Shown: in pieces, positions 61,801-64,000 of the stretch | Layout: each line of letters starts with the position of its first letter | Numbering within the stretch: the first letter of the stretch is position 1 | Source of the DNA: Colletes latitarsis | Taxonomy: Eukaryota > Arthropoda > Insecta > Hymenoptera > Colletidae | Assembly (NCBI RefSeq): GCF_051014445.1 | Contig: NC_135146.1 | Location: 4,836,001-4,900,000 of the forward strand | Direction of reading: 5' to 3' | Length of the DNA: 64,000 bases | Translations under genes and position numbers: made by a program | Notes under the pieces: model-generated | Seen by the model: the letters and a program-made list of their open reading frames with translations, nothing else | Told to the model about the DNA's origin: nothing | Databases searched by the model: none

Positions 61801-64000
61801 CAATCTATATTTTAGAGGATAACACTGGTTAGGTCAGGATTAGGTCTGGTATTTGCCATCATCTGGCTCATACTTTCGCATATTTCGCATACTTGTTGGC
61901 CAGATCCTGGGCGTTTTCTGGTTTGGGTTAGGTAGTAATGTGGTACCACACTACAACAGTGATTCAAACCTGAATTCAATCTATATTTTAGAGGATAACA
62001 CCGGTTAGGTCAGGGTTAGGTCTGGTATTTCACATCATCTGGCTCATACTTTCGCATTTTTCGCATACTTGTTGGCCAGATCCTGGGCGTTTTCTGGTTT
62101 GGGTCACGTAGTAATGTGGTTCCACACTTCAACAGTGAGTTAAACCTGGATTCAATCTATATTTTAGAGGATAACACCGGTTAGGTCAGGGTTAGGTCTG
62201 GTATTTGCCATCATCTGGCTCATACTTTCGCATTTTTCGCATACTTGTTGGCTATATCCTGGGAGTTTTGTGGTTTGGATCACGTAGTAATGTAGCACCA
62301 CTCTGAAACAGTGAGCTAAACCTGGAATCAATCTATATTTTAGAGGATAACACTGGTTAGGTCAGGATTAGGTCTGGTATTTGCCATCATCTGGCTCATA
62401 CTTTCGCATTTTTCGCATACTTGTTGGCCAGATCCTGGGCGTTTTCTGGTTTGGGTTAGGTAGTAATGTGGTACCACACTGTAACAGTGAGTCAAACCTG
62501 AATTCAATCTATATTTTAGAGGATAACACCGGTTAGGTCAGGATTAGGTCTGGTATTTGCCATCATCTGGTTCATACTTTCGCATTTTTCGCATACTTGT
62601 TGGCCAGATCCTGGGCGTTTTCGGTTTGGATCACGTAGTAATGTCGCACCACACTGCAACAGTGAGTTAAACCTGGATTCAATCTATATTTTAGAGGATA
62701 ACACTGGTTAGGTCAGGGTTAGGTCTGGTATTTTCTATAATCTGGCTCATGCTTTCGCATTTTTCGCATACTTGTTGGCCAGATCCTGGGCGTTTTCTGG
62801 TTTGGATCACGTAGTAATGTGGTTCCACACTGCAACAGTGAGTTAAACCTGGATTCAATCTATATTTTTGAGTATAACACCGGTTAGGTCAGGGTTAGGT
62901 CTGGTATTTGCCATCATCTGGCTCATACTTTCGCAATTTTCGCATACTTGTTGGCTAGATCCTGGGAGCTTTCTGGTTTGGATCACGTAGTAATGTAGCA
63001 CCACTCTGAAACAGTGAGCTAAACCTGGAATCAATCTATATTTTAGAGGATAACACTGGTTAGGTCAGGGTTAGGTCTGGTATTTGCCATCATCTGGCTC
63101 ATACGTTCGCATTTTTCGCATACTTGTTGGCCAGATCCTGGGCGTTTTCTGGTTTGGGACACGTAGTAATGTGGTTCCACACTGCAACAGTGAGTTAACC
63201 CTGGATTCAATCTATATTTTAGAGGATAACACCGGTTAGGTCAGAGTTAAGTCTGGTATTTGCCATCATCTGGCTCATACTTTCGCATTTTTCGCATACC
63301 TGTTGGCCAGATCCTGGGCGTTTTCTGGTTTGTGTCACGTCGTAATGTGGTACCACGCTGCAACAGTGAGTTAATCTTGGATACAATTTATACTTTAGAG
63401 GATGATAGCGGTTAGGTCAGGGTTAGGTCTGGTATTTGCCATCATCTGGGTCATACTTTCGCATTTTTCGCATACTTGTTGGCTAGATCCTGGGTGCTTT
63501 CTGGTTTGGATCACGTAGTAATGTAGCACCACTCTAAAACAGTGAGCTAAACCTGGAATCAATCTATATTTTAGAGGATAACACTGGTTAGGTCAGGGTT
63601 AGGTCTGGTACTTGCCATCATCTGGCTCATACTTTCGCATATTTCAAATACTTGTTGGCCAGATCCTGGGCGTTTTCTGGTTTGGGTTAGGTAGTAATGT
63701 GGTACCACACTGTAACAGTGAGTCAAACCTGAATTCAATCTATATTTTAGAGGATAACACCGGTTAGGTCAGGGTTAGGTCTGGTATTTTCTATAATCTG
63801 GCTCATGCTTTCGCATTTTTCGCATACTTGTTGGCCAGATCCTGGGCGTTTTCTGGTTTGGGTCACGTAGTAATGTGGTTCCACACTTCAACAGTGAGTT
63901 AATCTTGGATACAATCTATACTTTAGAGGATGATAGCGGTTAGGTCAGGGTTCGGTCTGGTATTTGCCATCATCTGGGTCATACTTTCGCATTTTTCGCA
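58881..64000 (+). repeat. Right-hand block, copy 2, second part, cut by the window end
   Basis: Second copy of 49028-54147 at an offset of 9853, still matching at the last base of the window. Differences noted are single bases, for example ACACCAGTTAGG near 59888 against ACACCGGTTAGG near 50035. The low divergence over more than 5 kb points to a recent duplication or to homogenisation. Confidence 0.92.

Larger units (their letters stand above)
1..64000 (+). repeat. Satellite DNA array, ~176-bp monomer, about 363 head-to-tail copies
   Basis: The start phrase ATTCAATCTATATTTTAG and its variants recur every 175-177 bases over the whole window (for example at 1, 177, 352, 528, 704, 880, 1056, 1232). 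Every monomer inspected has the same orientation. There is no non-repeat spacer, inverted segment, poly-A tail or transposon remnant. Both window ends fall inside the array (it stops at base 64000 within the TTTCGCAT segment), so its true length is unknown. By established knowledge, arrays with monomers of about 170-180 bp are common in centromeric and other constitutive heterochromatin. That location, and the eukaryotic and probably animal origin, are inferences. I do not recognise the family. No gene can be supported anywhere in the window. Confidence 0.99.

Noticed and set aside
1..64000. CRISPR array
   Set aside because: The repeat is periodic, but the whole 176-bp unit is repeated; there are no short conserved repeats with unique spacers, and no cas genes.
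49028..64000. Assembly duplication as the only explanation of the 9853-bp offset copy
   Set aside because: The copies differ by isolated bases and by a five-monomer indel, which favours a real duplication. Without reads it cannot be fully excluded, so the check is listed with the finding.

Overview
The window is one uninterrupted head-to-tail array of satellite DNA. A monomer of about 176 bp (175-177 bp variants) repeats in one orientation from base 1 to base 64000, about 363 copies, and the array runs off both ends. I find no gene, RNA gene, transposon, CRISPR array or unique-sequence island, and no inversion. The open reading frames present are by-products of the repeat. Arrays of this size and monomer length are typical of eukaryotic centromeric, pericentromeric or subtelomeric heterochromatin. 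I do not recognise the family, so the species cannot be named; a eukaryote, probably an animal, is an inference.

Monomer anatomy, phased to start at ATTCAATCTATATTTTAGAG: (1) AT-rich start, ~1-25; (2) two near-identical 11-mers at ~31-52, creating the telomere-like AGGGTTAGG; (3) two 9-mers built on TTTCGCAT at ~77-94; (4) a GGCCAGATCCTGGGCG segment at ~101-116; (5) a dyad-symmetry module at ~142-164, a 12-bp palindrome TGTGGTACCACA overlapping a CACTG-NNN-CAGTG hairpin. The consensus is about 44% GC, with five CpGs per monomer.

Higher-order layout: 1-1231 is a diverged copy of an eight-monomer set (types A-G). 1232-7746 is a mosaic of diverged monomers whose pieces recur further right. 7747-15132 holds five tandem copies of an 8-monomer unit (A-H, 1407 bp), the third expanded to ten monomers. 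15133-19642 holds two copies of a 13-monomer unit (2289 bp). 19643-22010 repeats pieces of 0.8-5.6 kb. 22011-42968 is a mosaic of short tandem duplications of 1-6 monomers plus longer-range copies. 42969-46490 holds two copies of a 10-monomer unit (1761 bp). 46.67-54.15 kb and 57.41-64.0 kb are two copies of a multi-kilobase block differing by a five-monomer (880 bp) indel.

Nothing here works as a gene set. What is informative is the recent turnover of the array: unequal exchange and amplification at several unit sizes, and the conserved motifs inside the monomer, which may matter for protein binding or DNA structure. All coordinates and offsets were read by eye from landmark variants, so block edges are approximate to within part of a monomer unless stated otherwise.
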